Of a DNA stretch of 64,000 nt, positions 33,206 through 45,577 are shown piece by piece. The position numbers and the translations under genes are program-made. Location: NCBI RefSeq assembly GCF_000308475.2, contig NZ_BAFT02000035.1:1-64000 (forward strand), in the 5' to 3' direction. Positions within the stretch are counted from its first letter, which is position 1; the number at the start of each line of letters is the position of its first letter. Source of the stretch: Nocardia brasiliensis NBRC 14402 (GTDB lineage: Bacteria; Actinomycetota; Actinomycetes; Mycobacteriales; Mycobacteriaceae). The notes beneath the pieces were generated by a model. The model worked only from the letters and a program-made list of their open reading frames with translations, searched no databases and was not told the origin of the DNA.

Positions 33206-34909
33206 ATGGCATCCCCCGAAACGCGCGCCGCAAAGGCCACAGTGACAGATATCGACGGCCACGCACCGAAAACCGCAGCGCAGCGCGAATCGGCCGCCAC
33301 CGACACGTCGGGTGTGCGGTCCTGGATGCGTACCAGTGCCGTCTTCCTGCGCACCCCCGAGGGACACGCGGCGCTGCTCGGGTTCTACGGCGCGATCATG
33401 ATCACCCTCGGCGGGTTCGGCGCGGGCAGCACCCGCAAGCGCGACCCGCTGCTCGAGGCACTACACCTGTCCTGGCTACGTTACGGCCACGGATACGCGC
33501 TCTGCACGATCGTGATCTGGATCGGCGTGCTGCTGATGATCACCGCGTGGGTCCGGCTGGGCCGCGCCACGATCGGCAAGGGCGACAGACCCGATGTGCC
33601 CGTGACGTTGAACGAACTGCGGGCCATCGTCGGAATCTGGATCACCCCACTGCTTTTCGCGGTGCCGATGTTCAGCCAGGACGTCTACTCCTACCTGGCG
33701 CAGGGCGCACTGCTGCGGGACGGTTTCGACCCGTATGTCGACGGCCCGGTGAAGAACCCCGGCGTGCTGCTCGACAACGTGAGTCCCGTCTGGAAGAACA
33801 CCACCGCGCCCTACGGGCCGATATTCCTGCTGCTCGGTCGCGGTATCACCAGCATCACCGGGGAGAACGTCGTCGCGGGCACCATCGCGATGCGGCTGGT
33901 GATGCTGCCCGGCCTCGCGCTGATGATGTGGGCCGTGCCGTATCTGACCAAGCACCTCGGCGGCAAGCCGACGGTCGCGCTGTGGCTCGCGGTGCTCAAC
34001 CCGCTGGTGCTGATCCACCTCTTCGGCGGCGTGCACAACGAGATGCTGATGGTCGGCCTGATGTGCGCGGCCATCGCGCTGGTGCTGGAGCGCCACCACG
34101 TCGCGGGCATCGTGGTGCTGGCGATCGGCGTGGCGATCAAGGCGACCGCCGGTGTCGCGCTGCCGTTCCTGGTGTGGATCTGGATGTTGCACGAACGCGA
34201 AAGACGCGCCGCCCAGCGCACCCGCCGCGCGCCGGACCAGTTACCGGAGAGCGAACGCCCGCACGATGCCGCGGAACCGACCGAGGACATGCCGCACCCG
34301 GCGCTGATGTTCGCCAAGATCGCCGGACTCGGCCTGAGCGTGTTCGCGGCGGTGTTCGTCGCCGCCTCGGCCATCGCGGGCGTCGGCATCGGCTGGCTGA
34401 CCGCGCTGTCGGGCTCGAAGAAGATCATCAACTGGCTCTCGCTGCCGACCATCATGATGCACATGGTGGGCTGGGTGACGACGCTGGACGGCGGCAAGGT
34501 GCTCAACGTGACCCGGCTGCTGTGCATGCTCGCACTCGTCGCGCTGCTCGCCTGGACCTGGTGGCGGTTCCGGCACAGCGAGCGCGAGGCGGTGTTCGGC
34601 ATCCTGATCGCCTTCGTCGCGATCGTCATCCTCTCCCCCGCCGCACTGCCCTGGTACTACTCGTGGCCGCTCGCGCTGGCCGCCGGCTTCGCGCTGTCCA
34701 CCACGACCTTGATGGTGCTGGTCGGATTGTGTACCTGGCTGATGCTGGTGTTCCAACCCGACGGCTCGATCGGGCTCTACTCGTTCGGGCACGTCGCGGC
34801 CGCGACGTTCGCCGCCGTGGTGGCGGCCATGTCGCTACGCAAGGTCGACCCGCTGCGGCTGCGGGCCGCGACACCGAGCACCGAACCGGCCACGCCCGCC
34901 CGGACATGA
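33206..34909 (+). CDS. Polyprenol-phosphomannose-dependent alpha-1,6-mannosyltransferase (MptA/MptB type)
   Basis: A 567-residue GT-C membrane enzyme with about twelve helices. FAVPMFSQDVYSYLAQGALLRDGFDPYVDGPV, with the catalytic Asp in the first loop, and TTAPYGPIFLLLGRGI are typical of MptA/MptB. It extends the alpha-1,6-mannan backbone of lipomannan/LAM from C35/C50-P-mannose in the periplasm. Synteny (after IdsA2, before PknL) matches Rv2174 mptA; sequence alone does not separate MptA from MptB. ATG 33206 is used; a TTG-led extension to 33170 is open. A charged loop near 330-365 is variable. Confidence 0.87.
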   Translation: MASPETRAAKATVTDIDGHAPKTAAQRESAATDTSGVRSWMRTSAVFLRTPEGHAALLGFYGAIMITLGGFGAGSTRKRDPLLEALHLSWLRYGHGYALCTIVIWIGVLLMITAWVRLGRATIGKGDRPDVPVTLNELRAIVGIWITPLLFAVPMFSQDVYSYLAQGALLRDGFDPYVDGPVKNPGVLLDNVSPVWKNTTAPYGPIFLLLGRGITSITGENVVAGTIAMRLVMLPGLALMMWAVPYLTKHLGGKPTVALWLAVLNPLVLIHLFGGVHNEMLMVGLMCAAIALVLERHHVAGIVVLAIGVAIKATAGVALPFLVWIWMLHERERRAAQRTRRAPDQLPESERPHDAAEPTEDMPHPALMFAKIAGLGLSVFAAVFVAASAIAGVGIGWLTALSGSKKIINWLSLPTIMMHMVGWVTTLDGGKVLNVTRLLCMLALVALLAWTWWRFRHSEREAVFGILIAFVAIVILSPAALPWYYSWPLALAAGFALSTTTLMVLVGLCTWLMLVFQPDGSIGLYSFGHVAAATFAAVVAAMSLRKVDPLRLRAATPSTEPATPART

Positions 34910-35928
34910 CCGGTATCGCGCCGCCCGCAGTCGAGCCCGCGCGGCGCGGCACGGCCGCCGAACTCGCCGTGGCGTATCGCGCGTGCCGGCAGATCGCGGC
35001 ACGGTACGGGCGCACCTATTTCCTGGCGACCCGGCTCCTCTCAGCCGAACGCCGTCCGGCGATACACGCGCTATACGCCTTCGCGAGAGTGGTGGACGAT
35101 ATCGTCGACCACGCGGAAACCGGTGCGGTGCAGGGGTTTCCGGACGACACCGGATGCGAGCGGAGCGCGCTCGCACCGGCCGCGCAGCTCGACCTGATCG
35201 AGGGTCAGCTGCGCGCGCTGCTGGACGGCACCCTCGCTGCACCGGATGCCCTGTCACACAAGACGTTCGAAGCGCACCGTCTGGCACTGCTCGCGCTGGC
35301 CGACACCATCGATCGCTACGACATTGCGGCAGTGCATTTCTGGACGTTCCTCGACGCCATGCGGATGGACGTGCCCGGCACCGCGCAGTTCCGCGACCAC
35401 TACGCCACGATGACCGAACTGCGCGAGTACATGCGCGGCTCGGCGGCCGCCATCGGGCTACAGGTGCTGCCGGTGCTCGGCACCGTCGTCCCGCGCGCCG
35501 AGGCCGAACCCGCGGCCGCGGCCCTCGGCGAGGCGTTTCAGCTCACCAACTTCCTGCGCGATGTCGCCGAGGATCTCGACCGCGGCCGGATGTATCTGCC
35601 CGCCGACGAACTCGCCCCGTTCGGCGTAGACCACGATCTGCTCACCCACTGCCACCGCACCGGGCACACCGATGCCAGGGTGCGCCGCGGGCTCGCCCAC
35701 CTGATCGCGGTCAACCGGGACATCTACCGGCGCGCGGACGCGGGCATCGACCTGCTGGAACCACGCGTGCGGCCCGCGATCCGCACCGCCTCGCTGCTGT
35801 ACGCGGGCATCCTCGACCGGATCGAGGACTCGGGCTACGCCGTGTTCACCCAGCGTGCGGTCGTCCCACGCCCGCACCGCCTGCGCGTCGCCGCGACACA
35901 GTTCGCCACTGCCCTGGCCGGACGCTGA
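34906..35928 (+). CDS. crtB: Phytoene/squalene synthase family protein CrtB
   Basis: A 340-residue prenyl-condensing enzyme that joins two GGPP to phytoene. Motifs: YFLATRLLSAERRPAIHALYAFARVVDDIVDHAE with the first Asp-rich site, YMRGSAAAIGLQVLPVLG, and the second Asp-rich site ALGEAFQLTNFLRDVAEDLDRGRMYLP. ATG 34906 overlaps the mannosyltransferase stop (ATGA), so a pigment gene is translationally tied to a cell-wall gene. With the synthase at 30325 and CrtI at 31550 the route to a desaturated C40 carotene is complete. Confidence 0.93.
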   Translation: MTGIAPPAVEPARRGTAAELAVAYRACRQIAARYGRTYFLATRLLSAERRPAIHALYAFARVVDDIVDHAETGAVQGFPDDTGCERSALAPAAQLDLIEGQLRALLDGTLAAPDALSHKTFEAHRLALLALADTIDRYDIAAVHFWTFLDAMRMDVPGTAQFRDHYATMTELREYMRGSAAAIGLQVLPVLGTVVPRAEAEPAAAALGEAFQLTNFLRDVAEDLDRGRMYLPADELAPFGVDHDLLTHCHRTGHTDARVRRGLAHLIAVNRDIYRRADAGIDLLEPRVRPAIRTASLLYAGILDRIEDSGYAVFTQRAVVPRPHRLRVAATQFATALAGR

Positions 35929-35964
35929 CGCCCGGCCGGGCCGTGCGCACGCCTGCGCGGCCGG

Positions 35965-36333
35965 TCAGAACGGATCGGCGGCCGCTCTGCGCACCACCTC
36001 GCGGGCGAGCGGGCCGTGCAGGGCGTCGATCGGCTTACCGGGCAGGCTGTCGTCGTCGGTGAAGATCCACTGCAGGATCTCTTCGTCGGTGTATTTGGCG
36101 TCCTTCATCACGGTGATCAGGCCCGGCAGGGGCTTGACCACCGCGCCCTCCTTGTCGAAGAACCGCTCCGGGACGCCTGCCACGCCGTCTCGGCGGATGG
36201 CGAGCAGTTGGTGGTCGCGCAGCATCTGATGGACGCGGGTCACCACGAGCCCGAGCCGGTCGGCCACCTCGGGCAGCGGCACCAGCGCCACGGACTCCGG
36301 AAGAACATCATCACTGCAGGGAAATGCACTCAT
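35965..36333 (-). CDS. Rv2175c-like winged-helix DNA-binding protein
   Basis: A 122-residue protein. The N-terminal VPLPEVADRLGLVVTRVHQMLRDHQLLAIRRDGVAGVPERFF is the Rv2175c helix-turn-helix with wing; the C-terminal part GLITVMKDAKYTDEEILQWIFTDDDSLPGKPIDAL completes the family pattern. In M. tuberculosis Rv2175c is a phosphorylation target of PknL, whose gene is divergent here too. The ATG overlaps the stop of a mini-ORF (ATGA). It is convergent with crtB. Confidence 0.9.
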   Translation of the reverse strand: MSAFPCSDDVLPESVALVPLPEVADRLGLVVTRVHQMLRDHQLLAIRRDGVAGVPERFFDKEGAVVKPLPGLITVMKDAKYTDEEILQWIFTDDDSLPGKPIDALHGPLAREVVRRAAADPF

Positions 36334-36413
36334 GACTGCGCCTCGCTGGCGCTCGGCTTCGTCATGAGCGCATCTGCAGCTGTGCTGTTGGTTCGTTCAC
36401 TGCGCTCTCTCAC
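36330..36413 (-). CDS. MIRU-like mini-ORF before the Rv2175c-like gene (27 aa)
   Basis: From GTG 36413 the frame reads VRERSERTNSTAADALM and ends KPSASEAQS; its TGA overlaps the ATG of the downstream gene. The last 30 bases, including the start of the downstream gene, are identical to those of the mini-ORF at 868-948. It lies in the divergent gap to pknL and may supply the ribosome entry for the downstream gene. Confidence 0.55.
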   Translation of the reverse strand: MRERSERTNSTAADALMTKPSASEAQS

Positions 36414-36562
36414 GCAAGTAACGGTAGACCGTCCCCCACCGCACGTCGTGAGACACCCGGGCGCGTTTCGCCGATACCATCGTGAGGGCCGCACGGGGCG
36501 GTCGATCGCTTGTGGGCGCAACCGCGAGGGGTGAGAACTTTGTGAAAGCCGGAGGACATCAA

Positions 36563-38515
36563 TTGATCGGCCAAATGCTGGAAGGGCGCTATCGCATCGA
36601 TGCGCCGATCGCCCGCGGTGGCATGTCGATGGTCTTCCGGGGGGTCGATACCCGGTTGGATCGCCCCGTCGCCATCAAGGTGATGGATCCGAAGTTCGCC
36701 GGTGACCCGCAGTTCCTCACCCGATTCGAGTTCGAAGCCCGCGCGGTCGCCAAGCTCAAGCACCCGTCCCTGGTCGCGGTCTATGACCAGGGCGTGGACG
36801 GCGAATATCCGTTCCTGATCATGGAGCTGGTGGAGGGCGGCACGCTGCGCGAGCTGTTGCGCGAGCGCGGCCCGATGCCGCCGCACGCGGTGCGCGCGGT
36901 GGCCGAGCCGGTGCTCGCGGCGATCGGCGTGGCGCACAGCGCGGGGCTGGTGCACCGCGACGTGAAGCCGGAGAACGTGCTGATCTCCGACGCCGGTGAG
37001 GTCAAGATCGCCGATTTCGGCCTGGTCCGCGCGGTGGCGGCGGCCAACACCACCTCGGCCAGCGTGATTCTCGGCACGGCCGCGTACCTCTCCCCCGAAC
37101 AGGTGACCAGCGGCACGGCCGACGCGCGCAGCGACGTCTACTCCTTCGGCGTGCTGATCTTCGAGCTGCTGACCGGGCGCGTCCCGTTCACCGGCGATAC
37201 CTCGATCTCGATCGCCTATCAGCGGATCGAGAACGATGTGCCGAGCCCGAGCCGGTTCATCTCCGGCGTGCCGCCGGAGTTCGACGAGCTGGTCGCGAAG
37301 GCCACCGCGCGCGAGCCGGCGCACCGGTTCGCCGACGCGAACGAGATGGCCGCGACGCTGCGGCAGATCGGCGCGAAGCTGAACCTGCCGCCCTACCGGG
37401 TGCCCGCGCCGCAGGAATCGGCCGAACACCTGAGTGCCAGTTACAAGGTGGCCACCCCGGCCGCACACCAGCCCGTTGCGACTCCCGCGCCGCCGTACCC
37501 GCCGCCGACGGTGCAGCACACGCGCGTGGTCACCGCGCCGCGCCCGCGCGCGGACTACGGACCCGCCGACTACGACGAGCAGCCGGTACGCCAGCAGCAC
37601 GCGTCGGCCCCGTACCAGTCCTACGCGCCGGATCCCAACAGATCGCGGCGCACGGCGTGGATCTGGATCGCCGTCGTGGCGATTCTCACGCTGGTGGTCG
37701 GCGTCGGTGGCTGGTGGCTCGGGTTCGGGCGGTTCTCGCCGGTGCCTGCGATCGCCGGACTCGACACCGACCGAGCGGTCGCGACCTTGCGGGACGCCGG
37801 ATTCGAAACCGAGTTGCGGCAGAAGGCCTCCGACACCATCCCGGTCGGCGGCGTGGTCGGCAGCGACCCGTCCGCCGGGTCGCGGATCACCAAGGGGTCG
37901 ACGGTCGCGGTGCTGGTCTCCAGCGGCAAACCGAAGGTGCCGGACCTCAATCCCGGTGACGACATCTCGAAGGTCAATCAGCTGATCCGCGACGCGGGCC
38001 TGCAACCGGTGGACTCCGGCGAAGAGGGCAACCCCGCACCCAAGGGCACCCTCGCCAGGGTCGAGCCCGGTCCTGGCACCGTGCTGCCGACCGGCGCGCA
38101 GGTCAAGGTGTACCGCAGCAACGGCGCGAAGCCGATCAAGGTGCCCGACGTGCGCGGCAAGACGGCCGACGAAGCGGTGAAACTGCTCACCGACGCGGGT
38201 ATCAAGGTCCGCGACCGGCAGACCAAATTCGACAAGTCCGTCGAGGCGGACAAGGTGATCGGCACCGATCCGGTCGCCGGGACCACCGTCCAATCCGGCA
38301 GCGGCGTCACGCTTTTCGTCTCCAATGCGCTCAAGATGCCCAACCTGATCGGGTCGAGCGTCGGCAATGCCAGGTCCAAGCTGGAAAGCCTCGGCCTGCA
38401 GGTCGAGGTCAAACAGCTCACGCCCACCGACGGCTCGGTGGTGATCGGCCAGGTGCCGGGGATCAGCGCGAACGTCGAGCCGGGGTCCACCGTCCAGCTG
38501 ACGGCGCTGCCCTAG
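36563..38515 (+). CDS. pknL: Serine/threonine protein kinase PknL with PASTA repeats
   Basis: About 650 residues. The kinase domain has the Gly loop ARGGMSMVF, Lys39 in VAIKVM, catalytic Asp133 in VHRDVKPEN, DFG at 151-153 and the activation segment NTTSASVILGTAAYLSPEQ. A Pro-rich linker precedes one membrane helix (~364-388). Four extracellular PASTA repeats of ~65 residues follow, as in corynebacterial PknL and unlike the shorter M. tuberculosis protein as I recall it. TTG 36563 has GGAGGA six bases upstream; GTG 36542 is the alternative. Divergent from its likely substrate gene. Confidence 0.93.
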   Translation: MIGQMLEGRYRIDAPIARGGMSMVFRGVDTRLDRPVAIKVMDPKFAGDPQFLTRFEFEARAVAKLKHPSLVAVYDQGVDGEYPFLIMELVEGGTLRELLRERGPMPPHAVRAVAEPVLAAIGVAHSAGLVHRDVKPENVLISDAGEVKIADFGLVRAVAAANTTSASVILGTAAYLSPEQVTSGTADARSDVYSFGVLIFELLTGRVPFTGDTSISIAYQRIENDVPSPSRFISGVPPEFDELVAKATAREPAHRFADANEMAATLRQIGAKLNLPPYRVPAPQESAEHLSASYKVATPAAHQPVATPAPPYPPPTVQHTRVVTAPRPRADYGPADYDEQPVRQQHASAPYQSYAPDPNRSRRTAWIWIAVVAILTLVVGVGGWWLGFGRFSPVPAIAGLDTDRAVATLRDAGFETELRQKASDTIPVGGVVGSDPSAGSRITKGSTVAVLVSSGKPKVPDLNPGDDISKVNQLIRDAGLQPVDSGEEGNPAPKGTLARVEPGPGTVLPTGAQVKVYRSNGAKPIKVPDVRGKTADEAVKLLTDAGIKVRDRQTKFDKSVEADKVIGTDPVAGTTVQSGSGVTLFVSNALKMPNLIGSSVGNARSKLESLGLQVEVKQLTPTDGSVVIGQVPGISANVEPGSTVQLTALP

Positions 38516-38572
38516 CGCGACAACAGGCTTCGGCCGTCGCGAACCACTGCACTACTCGAATGACGCACGGCA

Positions 38573-39505
38573 TCAGAGGAATCGGACGATCGATACGGTT
38601 CCCGCGACCAGGCAGTAGACCGCGAACGGGAGCAGGGTGCGGGTCTGGAAGTAGCGCTCCAGGAAGCGCACCGCCAGCCACGACGACACTCCGGAGACGA
38701 TCGCGCCGACCAGCACCGGCCCGCGGATACCGGCGGTGTCCGGCCCGGCCAGCTCCGGGATCTCCATCAGGCCCGCACCCAGGATCGCCGGAGTGGCCAG
38801 CAGGAAAGCGAATTTCGCCGCCTGCTCGTGCTGCAGGCCACGGCACAGTCCGCCGACCATGGTCAGTCCCGCCCTGCTGAATCCGGTCAGCAACGCGCCG
38901 ACCTGAGCGAATCCGATGGCGAGGGCGTCCTCCGGCTCGAGCGCCGCCAGGCGTCGATCCGATCGGCGCTTACGGGCTTCCGCAGTGCGCACGCCCGCCC
39001 GGCCGTGCAGCGCAAAACTTCGCCCGTACTGTGCGAGCGTCGGCTCGTTGCGGCGGCGCAGGCCCTCGCCGATGATCAACACGATCCCGTTGAGCACCAA
39101 AAAGAGTGCGGCACAGATCGGCGCCGCGAACAGCACGTGCAGCGGATGTTGCAGGAACGGCCCGAGGGCCGCGATCGGCAAGGTGGCGATCACGATCAGC
39201 AGGGCCAACCGCTGGGCGACCGTCTCGGCCCGGCCGGTGCGCAGCAGGCCGGCGAAGCCGACGGCGATGGCCCGCCAGTCCCGCCAGTAGTAGCCGAGCA
39301 ACGCCACCGCGGTCCCCACGTGCAATGCCACCACGAAGGCCAAATACGGTGTGCCCGTACCGGACTCGCCCTGGTCGACCAGCCGCTGCCAGTCACCGCC
39401 GAGCCACGCCGCGAGCAACACCGAATGCCCCAGGCTGGAGATCGGGAACAGCTCGGTGACGCCCTGCACCACACCGATGACCGTCGCTTCGAAGTAAGTG
39501 AGCAT
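38573..39505 (-). CDS. uppP: Undecaprenyl-diphosphatase UppP
   Basis: A 310-residue polytopic membrane phosphatase recycling undecaprenyl pyrophosphate to the monophosphate carrier for peptidoglycan and arabinogalactan precursors. Both active-site motifs are present: GVVQGVTELFPISSLGHSVL at the N-terminus and LTGFSRAGLTMVGGLCRGL in the second half. A ~35-residue hydrophilic loop (TLAQYGRSFALHGRAGVR and following basic stretch) separates the halves. ATG 39505 is the natural first-helix start. Convergent with pknL; no clear terminator in the 57-bp gap. Confidence 0.93.
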   Translation of the reverse strand: MLTYFEATVIGVVQGVTELFPISSLGHSVLLAAWLGGDWQRLVDQGESGTGTPYLAFVVALHVGTAVALLGYYWRDWRAIAVGFAGLLRTGRAETVAQRLALLIVIATLPIAALGPFLQHPLHVLFAAPICAALFLVLNGIVLIIGEGLRRRNEPTLAQYGRSFALHGRAGVRTAEARKRRSDRRLAALEPEDALAIGFAQVGALLTGFSRAGLTMVGGLCRGLQHEQAAKFAFLLATPAILGAGLMEIPELAGPDTAGIRGPVLVGAIVSGVSSWLAVRFLERYFQTRTLLPFAVYCLVAGTVSIVRFL

Positions 39506-39670
39506 CGCGAAGAGTTTCGCACGGCCACAGCGGCTCCCCCGCACCCGCCACAGCCCTCGACCGATATGCCCGAATCACCTATCCCCCAGTGACTTTCGGT
39601 TGTCCAGGGCCGGCATCTCGCCCGACGGACAGGGCAGGACGATTACCGAACTGCGCCAGGCGATAGCCGG

Positions 39671-39700
39671 AGGGGACGTACCCGGCCGGGTACGTCCCCT
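39671..39700 (-). terminator. Perfect palindrome after aroG
   Basis: A 30-base perfect palindrome made of AGGGGACGTACCC, the central GGCC and the complementary arm, 15 bases after the aroG stop. It should fold as a 13-bp stem and end aroG transcription; being symmetrical it can also act on the other strand. Confidence 0.75.
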
Positions 39701-39714
39701 CTGAAAAGCCTTGT

Positions 39715-41752
<2,038 letters not shown>

Positions 41753-41757
41753 CCGCG

Positions 41758-41803
41758 AACGACGAAGGCCCCGAGTCGGATTCGACTCGGGGCCTTCGTC
41801 GTT
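41758..41803. terminator. Bidirectional terminator between exoribonuclease and qcrB genes
   Basis: Perfect 21-bp arms (41758-41778 and 41783-41803) flank a 4-base GATT loop. It starts five bases after one stop and ends seven bases before the other, exactly between convergent genes. Confidence 0.85.
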
Positions 41804-41809
41804 CAGCTG

Positions 41810-43432
41810 TCAGTGGCTGTGCTTGCCACCGTTTTCGAGCTCCTGGCGCTTCTGCAGCACCGCGAGCTGGCGGTGCTCCTCGGCGTGCTCGATCTCGAAG
41901 TGCTTCTCGCTCTCCTGCCACGGGTCGGCCCGCAGGAAGCTACCGGTGCCCGGCTTACCCGCCGAACCCAGCTTGTTCATCTTCTTCGGGACCGGGGCGC
42001 CCTGGTACTCCAGCGGCAGCGGGTGGCCGTGGTCGTCGACCGGGCCGAGCGGCTGGTGCACCTCGATGTACTCACCGTGCGGCAGGCGCTTGATCACACC
42101 GGTCTCGATGCCGTGCTCGAGCACCGCACGGTCGCTGCGCTGCAGACCGATGCAGAACCGGTAGGCGACGAAGTACGCCACCGGCGGCACCACGAGCAGG
42201 CCGATGCGGCCCATCCAGGTGGTCGCGTTCAACGAGATGTCGAACTTGAGCGCCAGGATGTCGTTGACGCAGGACAGCGTCAGCACCACGTAGAAACCGA
42301 TCGCCATGGCGCCGATCGCGGTACGGACCGGCACGTCGCGCGGACGCTGCAGCAGGTTGTGATGCGAGCCCGCGTCGCCGGTGAGCCGCTTCTCGATCCA
42401 CGGGTAGGCGATCAGGACGGTGAACACCAGGCCCATGATCAACGCGACCCAGAACACCGCGGGCACGGTGTAGCGACCCAGGTACAGCTCCCACGGCGGC
42501 ATGAGCCGGGCCAGGCCGTCGGTCCACATCATGTAGAAGTCCGGCTGCGAACCCGCCGACACCTGAGACGGGTTGTACGGGCCCAGGTTCCAGATCGGGT
42601 TGATCTGGAAGACGCCGCCCATGATGCCGACGATGCCGAGAGTGAACGCGAAGAACGCGCCCTGGTCCGCGGCGAACACCGGCACGATGCGCGCGCCCAC
42701 CACGTTGTTCTCGGTCCGGCCCGGGCCGGGGAACTGGGTGTGCTTCTGGTACCAGACCAACGCGACGTGCGCGGCGATCAGGGCCAGGATGATGCCGGGG
42801 AACAGCAGCACGTGCGCGATGTAGAGGCGCGGGATGATGATGTCGCCCGGGAAGTCGCCGCCGAAGATCAGCCAGTGCAACCAGGTGCCCGCGATCGGCA
42901 CGCTCATCGTGATACCGCCGAACGCGGCGCGCAGGCCGGTGCCGGACAGCAGGTCGTCGGGCAGCGAGTAGCCGAAGAAGCCCTCGAACATCGCCAGGAT
43001 CAGCAGCAGGCAGCCGATCACCCAGTTCGCCTCACGCGGCTTGCGGAACGCGCCGGTGAAGAAGATGCGGAACAGGTGGATGATGATCGACGCCGCGAAC
43101 AGCAGCGCCGCCCAGTGGTGCACCTGGCGCACGAACAGACCGCCGCGCACCTCGAAGGTGATGTTCAGCGAGGACTCGTAGGCCCGCGACATGGTGACAC
43201 CACGCAGCGGCTGGTACGCGCCGTTGTAGACGACCTCGGTCATCGACGGATCGAAGAACAGGGTCAGGTAGACGCCCGACAGCAGCAGAATGATGAAGCT
43301 GTACAGCGCGATCTCACCGAGCAGGAACGACCAGTGGGTCGGGAAGACCTTGTTGATCGACCGCTTCATGAACGCGGCGGCGCGATAGCGCTCGTCCGCC
43401 TCGTTCGCCTGAGCTGCAGCAGAAGGGCTCAT
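41810..43432 (-). CDS. qcrB: Cytochrome bc1 complex cytochrome b subunit QcrB
   Basis: A 540-residue membrane subunit of the bcc menaquinol oxidase. Haem-ligand histidines are in [22 protein letters not shown] and [38 protein letters not shown] and the quinol-site [18 protein letters not shown] are characteristic of the actinobacterial form, which has an extended charged C-terminus (~residues 430-540). ATG 43432 overlaps the qcrA stop (ATGA). Known target of Q203-type inhibitors in mycobacteria. Confidence 0.97.
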   Translation of the reverse strand: MSPSAAAQANEADERYRAAAFMKRSINKVFPTHWSFLLGEIALYSFIILLLSGVYLTLFFDPSMTEVVYNGAYQPLRGVTMSRAYESSLNITFEVRGGLFVRQVHHWAALLFAASIIIHLFRIFFTGAFRKPREANWVIGCLLLILAMFEGFFGYSLPDDLLSGTGLRAAFGGITMSVPIAGTWLHWLIFGGDFPGDIIIPRLYIAHVLLFPGIILALIAAHVALVWYQKHTQFPGPGRTENNVVGARIVPVFAADQGAFFAFTLGIVGIMGGVFQINPIWNLGPYNPSQVSAGSQPDFYMMWTDGLARLMPPWELYLGRYTVPAVFWVALIMGLVFTVLIAYPWIEKRLTGDAGSHHNLLQRPRDVPVRTAIGAMAIGFYVVLTLSCVNDILALKFDISLNATTWMGRIGLLVVPPVAYFVAYRFCIGLQRSDRAVLEHGIETGVIKRLPHGEYIEVHQPLGPVDDHGHPLPLEYQGAPVPKKMNKLGSAGKPGTGSFLRADPWQESEKHFEIEHAEEHRQLAVLQKRQELENGGKHSH

Positions 43433-44658
43433 GAACGACGCTCCCAGAAGGCCGGTCCGAGCGGCTCGATGTAGTCGCCGTTGGCGACCAGGAAGCCCTC
43501 GGAGTTGACGGTGATCGGCAGCTGCGGCAGCGCGCGGGCGGCGGGACCGAAGACCGGCTTACCCCACTCGGTCGCCAGGAACTGCGACTGGTGGCAGGGG
43601 CACAGGATCTTGTTGGTCTGCTGCTCGAACAGCGATGTCGGGCAACCGAGGTGGGTGCAGATCTTCGAGTACGCGAAGTAGTCGCCGTAGTTGAAGCTCT
43701 CCTGACCCTTGCGCTTGATCGCCTTCTGCGCGTCTTCGGTGCGCAGGCGAATCAACATGACCGGGTTGCGGATACCGCGCAACGACTGCAGGGTGGCGTG
43801 CTCGTCGCCGCGCCACTTCTCTTTCCAGGGGAACACCGTCTCCATGGCGCCCGCGTCCAGGTCCTCCGGACGCACCAGCACGATGTCCTCCGGGCGACCG
43901 GTGTCGCGCCGGATGTAGATGGTCTCGCCCTCGTAGTCGGGGGTCCAACCGGACACCCACAGCGGCGACTTGTCGCCCTTGGCCCACGGGTTCTTCACCA
44001 TGCCGCCGACGAACACCAGCAGCGCGCCGATGCCGAGCACACCGACACCGGCACCGGCGGTGCGGGTGATCAGCTTGCGGCGGGCGAGGGTGGAGGTCTC
44101 CAGCGCATCGCTCAGTTCGGCGACCAGCGTGCGGCGCTCGACCTCGGGCGACGGGCCGTCGTGCCGATCCTGGATGGACAGCTCGGCCGGGATGAACAGC
44201 TTGCGGATCAACACCACCGCGATGCCGATGACCAGCACCGAGACACCGAAGGTGATACCGACCAGCGGCGTGAACAGCGAGTAGGCGGCGTGGCCGTCTT
44301 CCTTGTTGGCCTTGAACTCCCACGGCCAGAACAGGAACACACCGACCAGCGCGGCCGCAGCGATCCCGGACACGGCGAACCAGAACGCGACCGCGCGCTC
44401 GGCCCGCTTCTCGGCGCGGGTGCCCGGCACCGGGAACCGCTCGCGCCGGTAGGCGACGTCGACGCCGTCGCGCTCGGTGCCGAGCTTGACCAGCTCGTCG
44501 CGGCTCATCGCGTCGAGTTCGGCCTCGGTCGGCTCCGTCAGCGCGTGGCCGTCAGTCTTGGCCACATGGGCGCCGGCCCCTGTGACCTGCTCGTTCGACG
44601 GCTCGACGCCGTCGTGGCCCTCATCCGGCCGACCCACGTTAGGCTCCTTCTCAGTCAT
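43429..44658 (-). CDS. qcrA: Rieske iron-sulfur subunit QcrA
   Basis: A 409-residue Rieske protein of the actinobacterial type, with an acidic N-terminus, three membrane helices and a C-terminal Rieske fold. The cluster motifs are [12 protein letters not shown] and CPCHQSQF; an insertion between helix three and the first motif carries [21 protein letters not shown]. It passes electrons from menaquinol to the dihaem cytochrome QcrC. ATG 44658 overlaps the qcrC stop. Confidence 0.97.
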   Translation of the reverse strand: MTEKEPNVGRPDEGHDGVEPSNEQVTGAGAHVAKTDGHALTEPTEAELDAMSRDELVKLGTERDGVDVAYRRERFPVPGTRAEKRAERAVAFWFAVSGIAAAALVGVFLFWPWEFKANKEDGHAAYSLFTPLVGITFGVSVLVIGIAVVLIRKLFIPAELSIQDRHDGPSPEVERRTLVAELSDALETSTLARRKLITRTAGAGVGVLGIGALLVFVGGMVKNPWAKGDKSPLWVSGWTPDYEGETIYIRRDTGRPEDIVLVRPEDLDAGAMETVFPWKEKWRGDEHATLQSLRGIRNPVMLIRLRTEDAQKAIKRKGQESFNYGDYFAYSKICTHLGCPTSLFEQQTNKILCPCHQSQFLATEWGKPVFGPAARALPQLPITVNSEGFLVANGDYIEPLGPAFWERRS

Positions 44659-45518
44659 GACCTAGAACCGATCCAAATAGCGGCACCCACGACCAGCGTG
44701 ATGCCGACCACCCAGATGACCAGACCCTCGGTCGCGGGACCGAACCCACCGAGGTCCCAGCCGCCGGGGGCGCGCTCTTCCTTCGCGTTCATCACGTAGG
44801 CGATGATGTCGCGCTTCTCTTCCGGGGTCAGCTGCCGATCGGAGAACTTCGGCATGTTCTGCGGGCCGGAGATCATCGCGTCGTAGATCTGCTGCTCGCT
44901 GGCGGGCTCCAGCGGCGGCGCGAACTTACCGGAGGACAGCGCACCGCCGCGGCCGGTGAAGTTGTGGCAGGACGCGCAGTTCATGCGGAACAGCTCGGAG
45001 CCGCGAGCGATGTCGTCGCCACGCAGGGACTCCTGGGCGATCTCGCCGTTCGCGTCACGGACCACGCTGGGGCCGCCGCCGTTGGCCGCGACATACGCCA
45101 TCAGCGCGTCGGTCTGGTGCTCGTCGAACTTGGCGGGCTTGCGCTGCGCCTGGGCCTCGTTGCGGGCCATCGGCATCCGGCCGGAGGAAACCTGGAAGTA
45201 GACGGCGGCTTCACCGACGCCGATCAGGCTCGGGCCGCGGTCCTGGACACCCTGCAGGTTCGCGCCGTGGCAGGTGATGCAGGACGTGTCGTACAGCTGG
45301 TTGCCTTCGCGGATCAGCGCGGACTTGTCGTCGTTCGCGGTCGCGAGCTGCGGGTTCGGCGTCAGAGCCGCCGCGAGGAAGCCTGCTCCGACGAGGCCCA
45401 CCAACAGCGCGAGGCCGCCCGCGATGCGACGGCGAACGCGGCGCTGCCTGCGCGTCTTGCTGGCCTCGCCGTTCCCTTTGCTTTCGGGCGCTGGCGCTGA
45501 CGGGGGAGATGAACTCAT
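44655..45518 (-). CDS. qcrC: Dihaem cytochrome c subunit QcrC
   Basis: A 287-residue membrane-anchored cytochrome c with two haem sites, CITCHG and CASCHN. It has an N-terminal helix ([19 protein letters not shown]) and a C-terminal helix that anchor it. In actinobacteria it links the bc1 complex directly to the aa3 oxidase, replacing soluble cytochrome c. AAGGG precedes the ATG. The ctaE stop lies 59 bases upstream, consistent with a ctaE-qcrCAB operon. Confidence 0.97.
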   Translation of the reverse strand: MSSSPPSAPAPESKGNGEASKTRRQRRVRRRIAGGLALLVGLVGAGFLAAALTPNPQLATANDDKSALIREGNQLYDTSCITCHGANLQGVQDRGPSLIGVGEAAVYFQVSSGRMPMARNEAQAQRKPAKFDEHQTDALMAYVAANGGGPSVVRDANGEIAQESLRGDDIARGSELFRMNCASCHNFTGRGGALSSGKFAPPLEPASEQQIYDAMISGPQNMPKFSDRQLTPEEKRDIIAYVMNAKEERAPGGWDLGGFGPATEGLVIWVVGITLVVGAAIWIGSRS

Positions 45519-45577
45519 CTGTGTCCCTTTGGAGTAGACGGAACCGACGTGTGCAAAAGACTGGGGTATCGCCCGGG

